Shown here: in pieces, positions 62,632 through 64,000 of the stretch
How the letters are laid out: the number at the start of each line of letters is the position of its first letter
How positions within the stretch are numbered: the first letter of the stretch is position 1
Source: Actinoallomurus spadix
GTDB taxonomy: Bacteria; Actinomycetota; Actinomycetes; Streptosporangiales; Streptosporangiaceae
Reading direction: 5' to 3'
Assembly: GCF_024055725.1 (NCBI RefSeq)
Contig: NZ_JAMXMX010000003.1
Span: forward strand, 1-64,000
Length of the DNA: 64,000 nucleotides
The notes under the pieces: generated by a model
Told to the model about the DNA's origin: nothing
What the model saw: only the letters and a program-made list of their open reading frames with translations
Database searches by the model: none
Made by a program: the position numbers and the translations under genes

Positions 62632-63930
62632 TTGCCCGCCGAACCCCCCACCGAGGCATTCCAGGAGTTCACCCGCAACCTCGAATACGCCCGGCAGCTC
62701 GTCGGCGGCGGGAGGCGGCTGGGCCAGCTGCGCGTCGGCGCGTTCGACGTAGACGACCTGTACCGCGCCGCCTGGGTGCAGGCGGTGGCGGCCCTCGACC
62801 ACTGGATAACCCGCGAGATCATCGACCGCGCGGTCACCCTCGCCCAGAATCCCTCGATCACCCGGCCGCCGAACTTCAACAAACTCAAGATGCCCGTCGA
62901 GCTTTTCGAAAGGGTTCACTACGAGCAGGAGCCGATCGACGCGGCTTTCCGCGCTTTCTTCGAGCAGACCTTCGAATTCCGGACCTTCCAGGCCCCCGAC
63001 AAGATCAAAGAAGGCTTCGCCCACGTCAGCACCGTCAAATTGTGGGTACGCGTGGCGGAGATCATGGATGCGGCGCGGTCGGACGATGAGCCCATCACGC
63101 CCGACATCGTGCGGCAACGGCTCGACAGGATCGCCAAGCGCCGCAACGCCATCGCCCACACGGCCGACCGGGACCCGACCTCCCCGACCATGCGCGCGGC
63201 GATCACGGCGGACGAGACCCTGGCGACCATCAACTGGCTGCAGGCGATGGCGGCCGCCATCCAGGAGGCCGTGGGACAACCCACCGTCGCGCCGGACTAC
63301 GACAGCGGGCCCGAGGACGACGCCGGCCCTACAGCCGAGGTGCGTCTCCAGAAACCGGGCCATCGGCGGGACGCCGAGGGGACCTCAGGAGCCGAGGACG
63401 CGCAGGTGTCCCCGCCCGAGAACTTGTCCCTGACCGAGGCGCCGTCGGCGCGGGCCGACGAGACGTTCGTTCGCCAACGTCACCGGTGGGACGAGACGGA
63501 CCTGCTCGAAAGCATCGAGAATCACTGCCCGCCGGACGTGGCGAGGACCCTCCTGAGCGTCTACCGGCACGCCGAGAAACATCCCGCGTTTCAGGAGTAC
63601 CGGTTCGGGACGGGCGCGCAGCCGTCCGTCACGGCCTGGTTCAGCATCGGCACCGACGATGCCCCGGTGTGGAGCATCTATACCGGGGTCAGTATGTCGG
63701 CGCTCTCCATCAACTTCGAGTGGATGCAGAGCCGCGGTGCCTCCACGGAGGTCCTGAGCAAGCTGGCGCACGACCTCCGGACGATCCGCGGCTGGCGCCA
63801 CCTGCCGGCGAAGCTCGAATCCGATGACTATCGCAGGCGGCCGTCCATCGGAATGCGTTCGCTGGCCGTCCCCTCTACCGCGGAGACCGTCATCACGGCG
63901 CTGAACGACCTGCTCTCCCCCACCGGATGA
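62632..63930 (+). CDS. HEPN-domain protein (RiboL-PSP-HEPN-like) with C-terminal unknown domain
   Basis: A 432-aa protein. The N-terminal 210 residues form a helical HEPN-like domain ending in RLDRIAKRRNAIAHTADRD, the RX4H (RNAIAH) signature of HEPN RNases, and it begins with a LYRAAWVQAVAALDHWITREI helix typical of the RiboL-PSP group. An acidic linker (about 225-290) is followed by a C-terminal alpha/beta region (PAFQEYRFGTGAQPSVTAWFSIG). TTG 62632 is seven bases after AAGGA; the open frame extends to an ATG at 62434 that would add a featureless tail. Divergent from the kinase operon. RNase activity is inferred. Confidence 0.75.
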   Translation: MPAEPPTEAFQEFTRNLEYARQLVGGGRRLGQLRVGAFDVDDLYRAAWVQAVAALDHWITREIIDRAVTLAQNPSITRPPNFNKLKMPVELFERVHYEQEPIDAAFRAFFEQTFEFRTFQAPDKIKEGFAHVSTVKLWVRVAEIMDAARSDDEPITPDIVRQRLDRIAKRRNAIAHTADRDPTSPTMRAAITADETLATINWLQAMAAAIQEAVGQPTVAPDYDSGPEDDAGPTAEVRLQKPGHRRDAEGTSGAEDAQVSPPENLSLTEAPSARADETFVRQRHRWDETDLLESIENHCPPDVARTLLSVYRHAEKHPAFQEYRFGTGAQPSVTAWFSIGTDDAPVWSIYTGVSMSALSINFEWMQSRGASTEVLSKLAHDLRTIRGWRHLPAKLESDDYRRRPSIGMRSLAVPSTAETVITALNDLLSPTG

Positions 63931-64000
63931 GCCATCGCAGGCGGTGCCGAGGATCCTTGTCGTCGGCGCGACGAAGGACCTCGGCGTAAGCCTGCGGAGC
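63931..64000. other. Right edge, no gene identified
   Basis: The last 70 bases follow the HEPN gene stop and show no recognisable feature. Confidence 0.5.

Overview
The window is chromosomal DNA of a high-GC actinomycete. Evidence for this: genes outside the islands run at roughly 70-75% GC, GTG and TTG starts are frequent, and the lineage-typical families are present (XRE/DUF5753 with DUF397, DUF6879, DUF6082, Hanks-type kinases). A filamentous genus of the Streptosporangiales or Streptomycetales type is likely; the species cannot be read from the sequence.

Left half (1-32.4 kb): catabolism, transport and regulation. (1) 1-6.8 kb: a peptide/nickel-type ABC importer operon (lipoprotein, DppB-like permease, a fused DppC-DppD protein, DppF-like ATPase) followed by a dihydrodipicolinate-synthase-family gene, opposite a FadR-type regulator. 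(2) 6.8-9.4 kb: a DrrAB-type exporter divergent from a TetR regulator, with two near-identical operator copies between them. (3) A tRNA-Pro(GGG) and a secreted polysaccharide deacetylase. (4) 10.6-20.3 kb: a myo-inositol cluster on the minus strand (iolC, Cgl0159-type aldolase-like gene, iolB, iolD, a sugar ABC importer, an IolG-like dehydrogenase) opposite a GntR/UTRA regulator. (5) 20.4-25.2 kb: a secreted protein, a TetR/SDR pair with mirror-image promoters, and a membrane Ser/Thr kinase. (6) 25.3-27.7 kb: a secreted two-domain glycoside hydrolase/beta-helix protein. (7) 28-32.4 kb: an Lrp regulator with duplicated halves, divergent from an M20 amidohydrolase - MHS transporter - cyclase operon.

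Right half (32.4-64 kb): a genomic-defence and accessory island. It begins with a two-gene helicase operon: a 2162-aa DUF1998-type superfamily II helicase with a nuclease-like C-terminal region, coupled to a RelE-UvrD fusion. Next come a NYN nuclease flanked by 52-bp repeats, gene remnants (a kinase/PQQ pseudogene, a small secreted-protein fragment, an IS1380 fragment), small actinomycete genes, a G1-type peptidase, a VapBC45-type toxin-antitoxin pair, a frameshifted DNA methyltransferase-Mrr fusion, and an XRE/DUF397/ATPase regulatory set. The window ends with an operon of Ser/Thr kinase, DrmD-like SNF2 helicase and a 1696-aa PglX/DrmMI-like methyltransferase, divergent from a HEPN-domain protein. 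GC falls to about 50% in the 3' third of that methyltransferase and in the VapC/methyltransferase-Mrr segment, indicating recent exchange.

The best candidate for an undescribed system is the kinase-helicase-methylase operon with its divergent HEPN gene. The RelE-UvrD plus giant helicase pair is second. Neither matches a complete known DISARM, BREX/Pgl or Druantia locus as far as can be judged from the sequence alone.
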